Counted from the stretch's first letter, positions 1-9,274 are shown. The stretch is 64,000 nt of DNA from Mesorhizobium_K quangtriensis (GCF_040081925.1 NZ_JBEBMF010000001.1:1054001-1118000); one strand, 5' to 3'. Notes: generated from the letters alone by a model not told the origin. Numbers and translations: made by a program.

Positions 1-434
1 GCATCGCCGCCGGGCCAGTGGATCATGCGACAGTTGAGTTCGCGGAACCAGTTCCTGTCCGTATCCTCGAAGGAAAGCAGGAACGCCCCCTTGCCGACGC
101 GCGCGACGAGATCGCCGTTCGGCGCACTCCATGCATATTGCAGCGGTTCGGGAAGCTGGTCGCTGTAGGTCCAGGACTGCACGACCAGCGGCGGCTCGTA
201 GCCGTTTGCCAGCGCCACCCGATACCACGTCATCGCCGTCGCATATTCCGGCGGCACTGCGGCCGCCAGGTCGGCTCCGGCGGGACCGACTGTCAAGGGT
301 GACTTGCCGGAGAGGGCGAAGCGAAACGCGGACTTCTGCTGGACGGACGGATCCATTCGATAGTCGAATCCGAACGCCTGCCCGCTCGCGACGAACCCGA
401 CAACCGCACAGACCAGAACCGACAGACGCCTCAT
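1..434 (-). CDS. Secreted protein of unknown function (C-terminus cut by window edge)
   Basis: An open frame of 144 codons runs from an ATG at 434 to the left edge without a stop. It begins MRRLSVLVCAVVGFVASG and continues to QAFGFDYRMD, a basic start, a hydrophobic core and a small-residue cleavage region typical of a Sec signal peptide, so the product is probably periplasmic. The visible mature part (about 120 residues) is rich in aromatic residues and shows no motif I recognise. The reverse complement upstream of the start has only a weak purine-rich stretch. Function unknown; the 3' end lies outside the window. Confidence 0.6.
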   Translation of the reverse strand, partial: MRRLSVLVCAVVGFVASGQAFGFDYRMDPSVQQKSAFRFALSGKSPLTVGPAGADLAAAVPPEYATAMTWYRVALANGYEPPLVVQSWTYSDQLPEPLQYAWSAPNGDLVARVGKGAFLLSFEDTDRNWFRELNCRMIHWPGGD

Positions 435-679
435 CGGGAGCAAATATAGCATCGGTCGGGCGACTGTTGAACCGCGCAAACCGGGAAACTTAATTTTTGA
501 TTAAAATCCATAGGCCCGGCGTTTCTGCCAACGCTTTCGGGCTTCCCGCGCTGTTTTCCAACGCCCGTAGGTTGCGCAGGCGACCGCTTCCCGCGTGTGG
601 CCCAACCAAGCCCGATTTTGGCTCTCGCCAGAATGCCCCGACCCGTCTAACAACCGCTGCGGAGGACGCAGCGATATCC

Positions 680-1591
680 ATGGATTTTTTTCGCAACCCC
701 AGAAATCCGATTCTCCTGGGCGTGCTCGTCATGCTGCTCGGGGATTTCATGTTCGCGCTCAACGACGCGATGGGCAAATGGCTCGTCGCGACGCTGGCCG
801 TCGGGCAGATCCTCGCGGTCCGCTCCGTCGGCTCCTTCATCGTGCTCGGGCCGTTGATCGCCCGTCAGGGGGTAGGCGCGCTTTTCAGGGTAGAGCGGCC
901 ATGGTTGCAGGCGGTCCGCGCGGCCGTCATCGCCTCGGAGACGGCGGTCTTCTATGCCTCGGTCTTCTTCCTGCCATTGGCCGATGTGTTCAGTTTCTAC
1001 ATGGCCGGGCCGATCTATGTGGCCGCCCTGTCGCACGTCATGCTCGGCGAGCGCGTTGGCTGGCGCCGCTGGATGGCGATCCTGATCGGTTTCTGCGGCG
1101 TGCTGATCATGCTTCAGCCGTCTGGTGATTTCACCATCGGATCGGTCCTTGCGATCGTAGGCAGCCTGCTGTTTGCCTTCACCATCATCCTCGGACGCAT
1201 GCTGCGCGGCACCAGCGACACCACCCTCGTCACCTGGCAGACGATCGCATCATGTCTGCTCGGCGTCTGCATCGTGCTTTTCATTGAGGAGTGGAAGCCC
1301 CCGACACCGTTGGAGTGGGGCGCCATGCTGCTGCTCGGCGTCGTCGCCTGCGCCGCCCACCTGCTCATCGTCCGTGCGCTGAAGCTCGCGCCCGCCGCGC
1401 TGCTTGCGCCGATGCACTACACGCTTCTGTTGTGGGCGGTCATCCTCGGCTGGCTGTTCTTCAACGAGGTGCCGTCGACCCAGATGCTGGTCGGCTCGGC
1501 CGTCGTCGTGCTGGCCGGGCTGTTCATCTTCCACCGCCAGAAGGTGGTATCGACCGTCCCCCCCGAAGACGTTCCGAAGGGCGTGAACTGA
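680..1591 (+). CDS. EamA/DMT-family drug/metabolite transporter
   Basis: A 303-residue inner-membrane protein with about ten hydrophobic segments in two repeated EamA halves (first half begins ILLGVLVMLLGDFMFALND, second near residue 155). DMT permeases of this type export or import small metabolites; the substrate cannot be told from sequence. The frame is open back to 497, but residues before MDFFRNPRNP are Arg/Pro-rich and unlike a transporter, so I place the start at 680. It converges on the phosphotransferase gene that ends at 1601. Confidence 0.85.
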   Translation: MDFFRNPRNPILLGVLVMLLGDFMFALNDAMGKWLVATLAVGQILAVRSVGSFIVLGPLIARQGVGALFRVERPWLQAVRAAVIASETAVFYASVFFLPLADVFSFYMAGPIYVAALSHVMLGERVGWRRWMAILIGFCGVLIMLQPSGDFTIGSVLAIVGSLLFAFTIILGRMLRGTSDTTLVTWQTIASCLLGVCIVLFIEEWKPPTPLEWGAMLLLGVVACAAHLLIVRALKLAPAALLAPMHYTLLLWAVILGWLFFNEVPSTQMLVGSAVVVLAGLFIFHRQKVVSTVPPEDVPKGVN

Positions 1592-1600
1592 AACGACCGT

Positions 1601-2506
1601 TCAGCCCTTTCTCACGGCCTCGACATGCCGCGCGAAATCCTTGCCCTCCATCAGCTTGCGGCAACGCCCGAAACGCCCGTCGGCATAAGCCCGGAAATCA
1701 TCCGCGGGATTCTTGTTGGCAAGCTGGATCAGCCCCCACAGCGTCCACAACAGGTCGCACATCGCCTTGTAGATGACGATACGCCCGCGCTCGGCAGGCC
1801 TCGGTTCGCCACCGAAATAGGCGCGAACCATCTCTTCCTCCTGCCGCTCGCCGAACTTGCCTTCGACGGCGAGGTCGCCAAGGTCCCACATCGGGTCGTT
1901 CATGCCCGAATATTCCCAGTCGACGATCCACATGCGTTCGCCCGTATCGAGAAAATTCTCGCAGAGCGGGTCGCAATGGCAGGCGACCAGCGGAACGGGA
2001 TGCTGCGATAGCGCGGTCCTGATATCCTCCGCCTCGCGCAACACGTCATGATAGCCCTTCGGCAGTGCGACGTCCTTGGTCGACAGGATTTTCAGATAAT
2101 CGTCGATCATCGCGAAGAGATAGAAGCGGAAGGGGAAGACCGCGCCGGATGTGTGCAGCTTGCGGAACGCTTCTCCCGCGCGCGCCGGCGCACCCTCGTT
2201 CAGCTTGAAGGCTGCCGGCGACATGGTCTGCGCACCTTCGATGAAACGCGTCACCATCACGCCCTTGTCATCGAAATAGAGCACTTCGGGGCTGACAACA
2301 GCCTTTGCCGCCTCGCGCGCAGCCACCGCTTCATTGGCGCGGTTGATGTATTCCTCGGTCCCTTTGCCGGGAACGCGCAGGCAGTATTCGCCGACCTGGA
2401 AGACGAGGTTCGTCAGCCCGCCGAGACGCAGCACCGGTCCGGAAAAATCCTTAAGGAAAGGCACTTTGGCCATAGCCAGCCGCGCCAGCGTCAGTTCGTC
2501 GCTCAT
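1601..2506 (-). CDS. Choline/ethanolamine kinase-like phosphotransferase
   Basis: A 301-residue APH/choline-kinase fold protein. It shows the Brenner-type catalytic loop as CHCDPLCENFLD and the metal-binding DWEYSG segment (Asp of the DFG equivalent), with a nucleotide-binding N-lobe (RLGGLTNLVFQVG). Such proteins phosphorylate choline, ethanolamine or a related amino alcohol; the substrate is not certain. The start is set at 2506 because an aaggggacc ribosome-binding site lies just upstream, although the frame is open to 2572. A paralogue lies at 6372-7262, beside a sarcosine/dimethylglycine dehydrogenase-like gene, suggesting a shared choline-derived substrate. Confidence 0.8.
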   Translation of the reverse strand: MSDELTLARLAMAKVPFLKDFSGPVLRLGGLTNLVFQVGEYCLRVPGKGTEEYINRANEAVAAREAAKAVVSPEVLYFDDKGVMVTRFIEGAQTMSPAAFKLNEGAPARAGEAFRKLHTSGAVFPFRFYLFAMIDDYLKILSTKDVALPKGYHDVLREAEDIRTALSQHPVPLVACHCDPLCENFLDTGERMWIVDWEYSGMNDPMWDLGDLAVEGKFGERQEEEMVRAYFGGEPRPAERGRIVIYKAMCDLLWTLWGLIQLANKNPADDFRAYADGRFGRCRKLMEGKDFARHVEAVRKG

Positions 2507-2609
2507 CAGGTCCCCTTGCCACCCGGTCAACTTGTCGCCCGGTCTCCGATCGACCGTTCCACAGATTCGCATCCTTGGCTATGATCGATGTGACACAACA
2601 ATACGGACA

Positions 2610-3248
2610 ATGACGATGGCGGACGGCAGGCACGGTGGCGCGCTCGGCGCGGTCTACGAGGCGAAAGGGCCGGAGGAAGTCGCCGCGCTCTATGACGGCT
2701 GGGCACAGACCTACGACCATGAGATGGCGCTGGCCGGTTATCGCCACCCCTCGATCTGCCTGGCGCTTCTGGCCCGCCACCTGCCACGCGGAGCGTCGCC
2801 GCTGCTTGATGCCGGCGCGGGCACCGGCCTTGTCGGCGAATGGCTCGGCATCATGGGCTACCCGCATGTCGAAGCCCTCGACATCTCCGAAGGCATGCTC
2901 GCCAAGGCGGCTGAGAAGGGCGCCTACAAGGCGTTCCACAGGCTTGCGCTTGGCGGACCGCTGCCTTTCGCCGACGGCCATTTCGCCGGCATCGTCTCGG
3001 CCGGCGTCTTCACCTCCGGCCATGTCGGGGTCGAGGGGCTGGACGAACTGATTCGCATCTGCCGGCCCGGCGGCATCATCGTGCTGACCGTCAAGAACAC
3101 GCTTTGGGATGGCGGCTTTTCCGCCCGCATCGCCGACCTGGAAGGGCAGGGCAGCTTTGCCCGCGTCGAGGAAACGGAACCCTACGTCTCCATGCCCGGC
3201 GAAACCGGCACGGTGCCAAGCCGGGGACTGGTGTTGAAGAGGCTGTAG
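2610..3248 (+). CDS. Class I SAM-dependent methyltransferase
   Basis: A 212-residue cytosolic methyltransferase. Motif I is LLDAGAGTGLVGEWL (about residues 66-80), followed by the acidic motif II residue in VEALDISEGML and the post-motif GPLPFADGHFAGIVSAGVF. It resembles the small UbiE-like or Williams-Beuren type methyltransferases; the acceptor is unknown. Start at 2610, with a second in-frame ATG at 2616. The longer open frame back to 2334 is antisense to the phosphotransferase gene and is not homologous. It is divergent from that gene, sharing a roughly 100-bp intergenic region. Confidence 0.82.
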   Translation: MTMADGRHGGALGAVYEAKGPEEVAALYDGWAQTYDHEMALAGYRHPSICLALLARHLPRGASPLLDAGAGTGLVGEWLGIMGYPHVEALDISEGMLAKAAEKGAYKAFHRLALGGPLPFADGHFAGIVSAGVFTSGHVGVEGLDELIRICRPGGIIVLTVKNTLWDGGFSARIADLEGQGSFARVEETEPYVSMPGETGTVPSRGLVLKRL

Positions 3249-3292
3249 GAGAGGCGGCCGGAGCTGCCTCGGTCTGTAGCCACACTTCTTCT

Positions 3293-3327
3293 TTCGTCAT
3301 CCTCGGGTCAAGCCCGAGGATGACGAA
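3293..3327. repeat. Intergenic palindrome, 15-bp perfect stem
   Basis: TTCGTCATCCTCGGG at 3293-3307 is the exact reverse complement of 3313-3327, with a 5-nt loop (tcaag). This GTCATCCTCGGG...CCCGAGGATGAC type is a dispersed palindromic element common between genes of Mesorhizobium-like genomes. It lies 45 bp after the methyltransferase stop and could act as a 3' stabiliser, but it lacks a T-tract, so it is not a classic terminator. Confidence 0.8.
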
Positions 3328-3411
3328 GGGCGAGGGCAAGGTGTGAATACACCTTCCGCCCAACCCATTGATTTCATTCGATCAGAAGAAAAACTTCAGC
3401 CAACTTATCCA

Positions 3412-3765
3412 CGCCCCTCAGACCTCCGGCATACTCCCCCGCATCGCCCTCACGGGAACCTGGTGCGCACCGGGTAACAGGGAGGGCGGCGGTGCCGGGT
3501 CGGTCAACGCTGCGGTAGCGTTGGCTGGGTGATGAACCCCCAGGTCCGGGCCTCGACGGAGACCAGCGGCAACGGCCGTGTCCTCCATCGGGGCAAGAAC
3601 GCCGGCGGGGCGCGGGAGACCGGCCACGTAAACAATAAATTGAGAGGCAAGGCCCCGTGCCCCGCTTCCCGACTTCTCCCTCCGTGGCTGGGAGCGCTCT
3701 TTGAAATGAGCCAGACTGCGAAAGCAGGGCGTGGCAACGGGAAAGTGCGGCCTATGCGATTGGGG
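3412..3765. other. Structured GC-rich non-coding stretch, unidentified
   Basis: No convincing gene is present. The stretch contains several short inverted repeats, for example AACGCTgcggtAGCGTT near 3506-3522. A 119-codon frame (3529-3888) crosses it, but its composition is Arg/Gly/Ser-rich with no recognisable domain and it runs through the palindromic repeat that follows. It may be a non-coding RNA or another dispersed repeat unit. I could not fit it to RNase P RNA, tmRNA, a cobalamin riboswitch or a group II intron. Confidence 0.4.
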
Positions 3766-3831
3766 TTCCTCGCCCCTGCGAAGCGGGGGAGAGGTGGATC
3801 GGTCCGCAGGACCGAGACGGTGAGGGGGAGT
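3766..3831. repeat. Rhizobial-type mosaic palindromic intergenic element
   Basis: Two hairpins lie side by side: CCCC-t-GC-gaa-GC-GGGG around 3773-3788 and TCGGTCC-gca-GGACCGA at 3799-3815, followed by a ggtgagggggag tail. This arrangement resembles the short palindromic repeats scattered between genes in Rhizobiales (RIME-like). It is on the downstream side of the flavoprotein gene ending at 3922. Confidence 0.6.
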
Positions 3832-3921
3832 AACCTGTCCAGAGAAGGTCTACAATCGACTGCGTCGACACCAGCGCGCTCAAGCTGACAAGAGCAGCCT
3901 TCAGGCTATGTCCACCGCCCC

Positions 3922-6375
3922 TTACGCCTTCACCCGCTCCGCCTTCGGATCGTACATCGGTTCGAGGTGGATGGTCGCCGGCGTGGCGTCCATCGCCACA
4001 ACTAGCTGGTATTTGCCGGCCAGCAGCAAGTCGTCGCTGATGCCGTCAGCGTTGCGCACATAGCCGTATCCGATGTTGCTACCGATCGTGTAGCCGTAGC
4101 CGCCGGACGTCAGATATCCGACCGGCACGCCGTCACGCAGGATGGTTTCTCGCCCGAGCAGCACGATGTTAGGATCGTCGACCGTGAAGCCCACCAAGCG
4201 CTTCTTGAGGGCCTCGCCCGCAACGTGCTCCAGCGCGCGCCGGCCCATGAAATCGGTATTCTTGCGCAGCTTGACCGCCCAGCCCAGCCCGGCCTCGAAG
4301 GGCGTATCGTTCGGCGTGATGTCGGAGCCCCAGGCGCGATACCCCTTTTCAAGCCTGAGCGATTCGATCGCGCGGTAGCCGACAGGGCGGATGCCGTATT
4401 GCGACCCCGCCTTCATCAGCGCGTCGAATACCTCGCCGGTGGCCGCGAGCGGAACGTGAAGCTCCCAGCCGAGTTCGCCGACATAGGTGACCCGAAGCGC
4501 CCGCACGGTGCTGTCGGCGATGGTGATTTCGCGTACATGGCCGAAGGGGAAGGCGGCGTTCGAGACATCGGCGTCCGTCACCGCCTCCAGCACATACCGA
4601 GCTTCCGGCCCCATCAGCGACAGCGTGCCGAACTCTTCGGTGACGTCGGTCAGCCGGGCATCGAGCCCAGCGCCGATATGATCCTCGATCCAGCCGAAAT
4701 CATGCGTGCGGAACCCCGTGCCGCTGACGATGTAAAACCTGTCCTCGGCCAGCCGCGCCACCGTCAGATCGGCCTCGATGCCGCCCCGGCTGTTCAGAAG
4801 CTGGGTGTAGGTCAGCCGGCCAGCCGGCTTGGAGACATCGTTCGCGCAAATCCAGTCAAGCGCCTTCTGCGCGTCCTTGCCCGTGAGTTCGTATTTGGCA
4901 AAGGACGACTGATCGAAGATGCCGACACGTCCGCGCACGTGGGCGTGTTCCTCGCCGACGGCGTCGAACCAGTTCTGCCGGCCCATGGAATAGATGTCCT
5001 TGGGTTCGACACCGTCGGGCGCGAACCAGTTCGGCCGCTCCCAGCCCAGCTTGGAGCCGAATACCGCGCGATGCTTCTTCAGGCGCTCGTAGAGCGGCGA
5101 CACGATGCGCGGCCTGCCGCTTTCGTATTCCTCGTGCGGAAAGCCGATCGTGTAGTGCTTGCCATAGGCTTCGAGCGTCCGCTCGGAGACCCATTGCCGG
5201 TCGCGGTGCAGGCCGGAAAAGCGGCGGATGTCGACCGTCCAGAGGTCGAGAGGCGCCTCGCCGTCGACAGCCCACTGCGCCAGCACCCAGCCAGCACCGC
5301 CACCCGAGGCGATGCCGAAGGCGTTGAAGCCCGCGCCGACGAACATGTTCTTGCACTCGTTCGCCGAGCCCAGGATGAAATTGCCGTCCGGCGTGAAGCT
5401 TTCCGGCCCGTTGATCATCTGCTTGACGCCGGCCCGTTCCAGCGCCGGCACGCGCGCGATCGCCTGCGTCATGTGCTGCTCGAAATGGTCATAGTCGTCG
5501 TCGAAAAGCCGGAACTCCCAGTCGTCCGGCACATCGCCGCCCGACAGGCCGGTTTCCCAGGCTTGCGGATTGGGTTCGTATCCGCCCATCACCAGCCCGC
5601 CGACTTCCTCCTTGAAATAGGTGCGCCGGTCCGGGTCGCGGATGGTCGGCGCGTCGCTGGCGAGGCCTTCGAGCTTCTCGGTGATGATGTACTGGTGCTT
5701 CACCGGCTGCAGCGGCACGTTGATGCCGGCCATCGCACCAACCTGCCGCGCCCATTGGCCGGCGCAGTTCACTACCTTGTCGCAGGCGATGTCGCCCTGA
5801 TCGGTCTTCACCTTGACGATGCGGCCGTCCTTCATGTCGAAGCCGGTGACCCGCACGCCCTCGAAGATCTTCGCGCCATGCATGCGCGCGCCCTTGGCGA
5901 GCGACTGGGTGATGTCGGATGGGCTGGCCTGTCCGTCGGTTGGCAGCCACGACGCGCCGACGAGGTCGGAAACCTCCATCAGCGGCCACATGTTCTTCAC
6001 TTCCGCCGGCGAGATGAGCTGCATGTCCATGCCGAAGCTTTTGGCCGTGGTTGCCAGGCGGCGGAACTCGGTCCATCGGTCCTGGTTGGTCGCGAGCCGC
6101 AGGCAGCCGGTCATCTTCCAGCCGGTCGCAAGCCCGGTCTCGGCCTCAAGCCCCTTGTAGAGATCGACCGAATATTTAAGCACACGGGTGATCGACGCGG
6201 ACGAGCGCAACTGGCCGACGAGGCCGGCGGCATGCCATGTCGAGCCTGAGGTCAGCTTGCCCTGTTCCAGCAGGATCACATCCGCCTTGTGGTCCCTGGC
6301 AAGGTGATAGGTGGTGGAACAGCCTATGATGCCGCCGCCGATCACGACAATGGCGGCCTGGCTGGGTAAGGTCAT
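3922..6375 (-). CDS. GcvT-family FAD oxidoreductase (sarcosine/dimethylglycine dehydrogenase-like)
   Basis: An 817-residue fusion. The N-terminal DAO flavin domain (about 1-370) opens with IVVIGGGIIGCSTTYHLA and has the GSTWHAAGLVGQLR segment used for covalent FAD attachment in this family. A linking FAO_M segment (about 370-425) follows, then the folate-binding GcvT domain (about 425-720) and the GcvT C-terminal barrel. Enzymes of this architecture demethylate N-methylglycines and pass the C1 unit to tetrahydrofolate. The upstream phosphotransferase overlaps it by 4 bp (ATGA), so the two are translationally coupled. The exact substrate is inferred only as an N-methylated amine. Confidence 0.87.
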   Translation of the reverse strand: MTLPSQAAIVVIGGGIIGCSTTYHLARDHKADVILLEQGKLTSGSTWHAAGLVGQLRSSASITRVLKYSVDLYKGLEAETGLATGWKMTGCLRLATNQDRWTEFRRLATTAKSFGMDMQLISPAEVKNMWPLMEVSDLVGASWLPTDGQASPSDITQSLAKGARMHGAKIFEGVRVTGFDMKDGRIVKVKTDQGDIACDKVVNCAGQWARQVGAMAGINVPLQPVKHQYIITEKLEGLASDAPTIRDPDRRTYFKEEVGGLVMGGYEPNPQAWETGLSGGDVPDDWEFRLFDDDYDHFEQHMTQAIARVPALERAGVKQMINGPESFTPDGNFILGSANECKNMFVGAGFNAFGIASGGGAGWVLAQWAVDGEAPLDLWTVDIRRFSGLHRDRQWVSERTLEAYGKHYTIGFPHEEYESGRPRIVSPLYERLKKHRAVFGSKLGWERPNWFAPDGVEPKDIYSMGRQNWFDAVGEEHAHVRGRVGIFDQSSFAKYELTGKDAQKALDWICANDVSKPAGRLTYTQLLNSRGGIEADLTVARLAEDRFYIVSGTGFRTHDFGWIEDHIGAGLDARLTDVTEEFGTLSLMGPEARYVLEAVTDADVSNAAFPFGHVREITIADSTVRALRVTYVGELGWELHVPLAATGEVFDALMKAGSQYGIRPVGYRAIESLRLEKGYRAWGSDITPNDTPFEAGLGWAVKLRKNTDFMGRRALEHVAGEALKKRLVGFTVDDPNIVLLGRETILRDGVPVGYLTSGGYGYTIGSNIGYGYVRNADGISDDLLLAGKYQLVVAMDATPATIHLEPMYDPKAERVKA

Positions 6376-7262
6376 GGCAAAATCTTCCCGTATGTGGACT
6401 GATATGTTTCAAGGGCCGCCTCCAGCCGTGCAAGATTCTCGGCGGTATAGGCGACATAGTCCGCGCCGGGGGCGGACAGGTGCAGTTCCGACACCATGCT
6501 CCACATCGCCTCGCGCAGCAGCGAGGCACATTGCATCGCAGCATGTGAGCGCAGCAGGTCGCTGTCCGGCTTCTGGCCGAAATACTCGGCGAGCAGTTCC
6601 TCGGATTCGTCCGATGTCATTTCCGCGTTCGACGCCGCGCCGGCGAGGTCGAACATGGCCGTGTTGAAGCCGGCATATTCGAAGTCGATCAGCCACAGCT
6701 TCTCGCCGTCGTCGAGGAAGTTCGCTGGCAGCAGGTCATTGTGGCCGAAGACGATCGGTAGCGGCAGTTGCGCGGCTTCGAGCGCATCGTTGAGAGCAAG
6801 GAAGCCGGGCAGCTGGTCCACCATGCGACTTTTTCCCTCGACAAGCGTGCGGGCATAGTCGCGGTTGACGTGGAACACCCAGAACATGAATCCCGCGCCG
6901 GAAACATGGGCCGGCATGACCGTGTGAAAATCGCGCATCAGACGCGCGATGCGCAGGCGATTGGCGCGAACATCCTCGGCCCCGTAGGTTTTCGCGCCGA
7001 TGAAGGCCGAGACCATGACGCCCGGCTCGGCGAATTCGATTCGGGGAGCAAAGCCCGCTTCGGCCGCGGCGCGCGCCGCCATAAGTTCGCGGTCCCGAAA
7101 AACGTGATGAAACGGGAAGTCCTTGCCGAAGCGCACGACATGCCGGCCGTTGGCGTCGCTGACGAGGAAGCTCTCATTGCTGAGCCCGCCCTTGAGCGGC
7201 TCTATCGAGATCGCGCCGTTCCACAAGGAAAGCGCCCGGATGCGATATTCCGGCCGGGTCAC
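6372..7262 (-). CDS. Choline kinase-like phosphotransferase
   Basis: A 296-residue aminoglycoside/choline phosphotransferase fold. The N-lobe is GGLSNESFLVSDANGRHVVRFG, the catalytic loop is GHNDLLPANFLDD and the metal-binding segment is LIDFEYAGF, all intact. The frame is open to an ATG at 7403, but those first 47 residues look non-homologous; I choose the GTG at 7262 (VTRPEYRIRALSLW), which fits the usual family length, though no strong ribosome-binding site decides it. The stop overlaps the start of the GcvT-family flavoprotein. Together they look like a small choline/N-methyl amine catabolic unit. Confidence 0.8.
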   Translation of the reverse strand: MTRPEYRIRALSLWNGAISIEPLKGGLSNESFLVSDANGRHVVRFGKDFPFHHVFRDRELMAARAAAEAGFAPRIEFAEPGVMVSAFIGAKTYGAEDVRANRLRIARLMRDFHTVMPAHVSGAGFMFWVFHVNRDYARTLVEGKSRMVDQLPGFLALNDALEAAQLPLPIVFGHNDLLPANFLDDGEKLWLIDFEYAGFNTAMFDLAGAASNAEMTSDESEELLAEYFGQKPDSDLLRSHAAMQCASLLREAMWSMVSELHLSAPGADYVAYTAENLARLEAALETYQSTYGKILP

Positions 7263-7599
7263 CGGACGAAATCCACAACCGCCGTGCTCGGATCGTACCG
7301 CACTTTCAAGCAGGTTCCGTATAGAAGGACGAACGATCAAATTCGATCGCCCGTCGGTCGCAGTTGAGGCAGCAATGTCCGCTGCAAAGGGAAGCATTGT
7401 CAACGCGCAAATGTGGCGTTTGTTGATTTTCTGACCGAGTAAGTGACAAAGATGACCGAAGGGAAACGGAAACGGTCATGGCGCGTGACCCTTCGTCAAC
7501 AAGCTTACGCGAAATTAGACGGCGTTTCGGTTGCGGATGGGATATGAAACGGGAAGGGGCGGGACCGCGGATCGGTCGCAGCATGTGCAGAAGTCATAG

Positions 7600-8367
7600 A
7601 TGAACTATTCCAAACGACACGGCGAAATCCTGAAGCTCATTCAGGAGGAGGGCACGATGACGATCGCGCGCCTCGCCGAGAAACTGGGCGTCTCGCTGGA
7701 AACGGTGCGACGCGACGTGAAGCCGCTCGCCCGGGACGGAGCCATCCTGAAGATGCACGGGGCCATCGGGCTGCCGTCGGTTGTCGGAGAAGCGCCTTTC
7801 GAGCGTCGCATGCGCGAACAGGCTGACGCTAAGCGCGTGATCGCGAAGCTTGTCGCGGCCACCATCCGCGACGGTGAGTCCGTCATGCTCGACACCGGGA
7901 CCACGACGAGCTTCCTGGCGCGCGAACTCCTTGGTCATCGTCGGTTGACTGTGGTCACGAACTCGTCCGACATTGCTCGTACCCTTGCGACCGTTAACGG
8001 CAACAAGGTCTATATGGCCGGCGGTGAACTGCGCAGCGATTCCGGCGCGGCCTTTGGCGTCTCGGCAATTGAATTCGTCACCCGCTTCACGGTCAACCAT
8101 GCAGTCATCACGGCGGGTGCGGTCGACGTCCAGCACGGCATCCTGGACTATGTGCTGGAAGAGGCCGAGTTCGCGCGCGTCGTCCTGACGCGCGGAACGC
8201 GCCGCATCGTCGTCACCGACCACACGAAGTTCGGGCGTCAGGGGCTCGTGCAGGTCTGCGGGTTCGCAGACTTTGACGAACTGGCAACCGACCTGACGCC
8301 ACCTTCCGATATTGCGCGGGCAGTTGAGGAAGCGAGCGTCGCCCTTCTGGTGGCGAATCCGCGTTAG
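7600..8367 (+). CDS. DeoR/GlpR-family transcriptional regulator
   Basis: A 255-residue repressor. The N-terminal DeoR helix-turn-helix (about 6-57) carries the family signature with MTIARLAEKLGVSLETVRRD. The C-terminal DeoRC sensor (about 75-235) has the ligand-site strings DTGTTTSFLAREL and TNSSDIARTL, a fold that binds sugar phosphates or similar phosphorylated metabolites. It is divergent from the phosphotransferase/GcvT pair, and a phosphorylated effector would fit the kinase product, so it may regulate that pair (inference). Confidence 0.87.
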   Translation: MNYSKRHGEILKLIQEEGTMTIARLAEKLGVSLETVRRDVKPLARDGAILKMHGAIGLPSVVGEAPFERRMREQADAKRVIAKLVAATIRDGESVMLDTGTTTSFLARELLGHRRLTVVTNSSDIARTLATVNGNKVYMAGGELRSDSGAAFGVSAIEFVTRFTVNHAVITAGAVDVQHGILDYVLEEAEFARVVLTRGTRRIVVTDHTKFGRQGLVQVCGFADFDELATDLTPPSDIARAVEEASVALLVANPR

Positions 8368-8377
8368 TCTGCAGGCG

Positions 8378-9274
8378 CTAGCCAAAGACCAGTGAACGAT
8401 GCGCGGCCGCGCCGGCCATCGCACCATCAGCGACCGCGAACGGAACGTTGGGCGCAGGCCGGGCAATGTCCCCCGCTGCGAACACCCCGGGCACGGAGGT
8501 CTGCTTCATCTCGTCGACGGAGAGAATCTCGCCGAACGGACCGTCCATGTGAACGCAGCCCAGTTGTACGCCAATGTCGCTGGAAAGACGCGAGCGCGGC
8601 TGCGTGAAAAGTCCTGCGATCTCCACGCCGCCCCCTGTTTCGAACACCATGGCCAGACCGTTCCCGCTCGACGAAACGGCCTCAACGATCCGTGCTTCCA
8701 TTACGATATCCCGTTCCGCGAGTTGCTTGCGCGTTCCCGCGTCGGGTTCGGCCATGCCATTTAAAAAGAGTGTCACGGGTCCCCATTCACGGACCAGCAT
8801 CGCGTGGTGGATCGCCATTGCGCTGTTCGCTGCAAGCACGCCCAGCGGATTTCCGCCGAACTCGTAGCCGTGGCAATTGGGACAATGCGCAACGCGCTTG
8901 CCCCATTCCGCAGCCAGCCCCGGAATATCGGGAAGGGAATCCGTGACGCCGTGTGCTAGGATGATGCGGCGGGCGGACAGGGCGTTGCCTGCATCGTCGA
9001 CGATCGAGAATGTGTCGATCGAACCGGACACCTCTTTGGCTCGGACATTCAGAAAGTTCGTCGTCTTGTAGGCTGCAAGCTGCCGTCGCGCCTCGGTGAG
9101 AATGTCACCGGGCGGAACTCCATCCTGTGCCAAAAAACCGTGCGACGCTTCGGCGAATCGATTGCGTGGTTCGCCAGTGTCCAGGACAGTGACGCTGCGC
9201 CGGGCGCGGGCGAGTTGCAGGGCGGCGGAAAGGCCGGCAAAGCTCCCGCCGATGATGGCGACGTCAGTGTCCAC
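8378..9274 (-). CDS. Thioredoxin reductase-like NAD(P)/FAD oxidoreductase
   Basis: About 298 residues of the low-molecular-weight thioredoxin reductase family. An FAD Rossmann motif (VAIIGGSFAGLSAALQLARA) starts the protein, an HCPNCHGYEFGG segment supplies a redox CxxC, and a C-terminal FAD motif GVFAAGDIA is present. The start is taken as a GTG near 9274, because earlier codons of the open frame overlap the Rrf2 gene and are not family-like. It follows the Rrf2 regulator with about 11 bp of overlap, implying coupled translation and redox-linked control. The physiological partner is unknown. Confidence 0.82.
   Translation of the reverse strand: MDTDVAIIGGSFAGLSAALQLARARRSVTVLDTGEPRNRFAEASHGFLAQDGVPPGDILTEARRQLAAYKTTNFLNVRAKEVSGSIDTFSIVDDAGNALSARRIILAHGVTDSLPDIPGLAAEWGKRVAHCPNCHGYEFGGNPLGVLAANSAMAIHHAMLVREWGPVTLFLNGMAEPDAGTRKQLAERDIVMEARIVEAVSSSGNGLAMVFETGGGVEIAGLFTQPRSRLSSDIGVQLGCVHMDGPFGEILSVDEMKQTSVPGVFAAGDIARPAPNVPFAVADGAMAGAAAHRSLVFG

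Noticed and set aside
3420..3700. Possible cobalamin riboswitch or RNase P RNA
   Set aside because: Short strings such as gggaacctggtg look similar, but the required B12 box order and RNase P core sequences are missing on both strands.
3412..3834. Possible group II intron
   Set aside because: No domain V sequence and no reverse transcriptase frame.
4225..6249. 674-codon plus-strand open frame
   Set aside because: Antisense to the GcvT-family flavoprotein; composition rich in Arg/His/Leu and no motifs. A GC-codon shadow.
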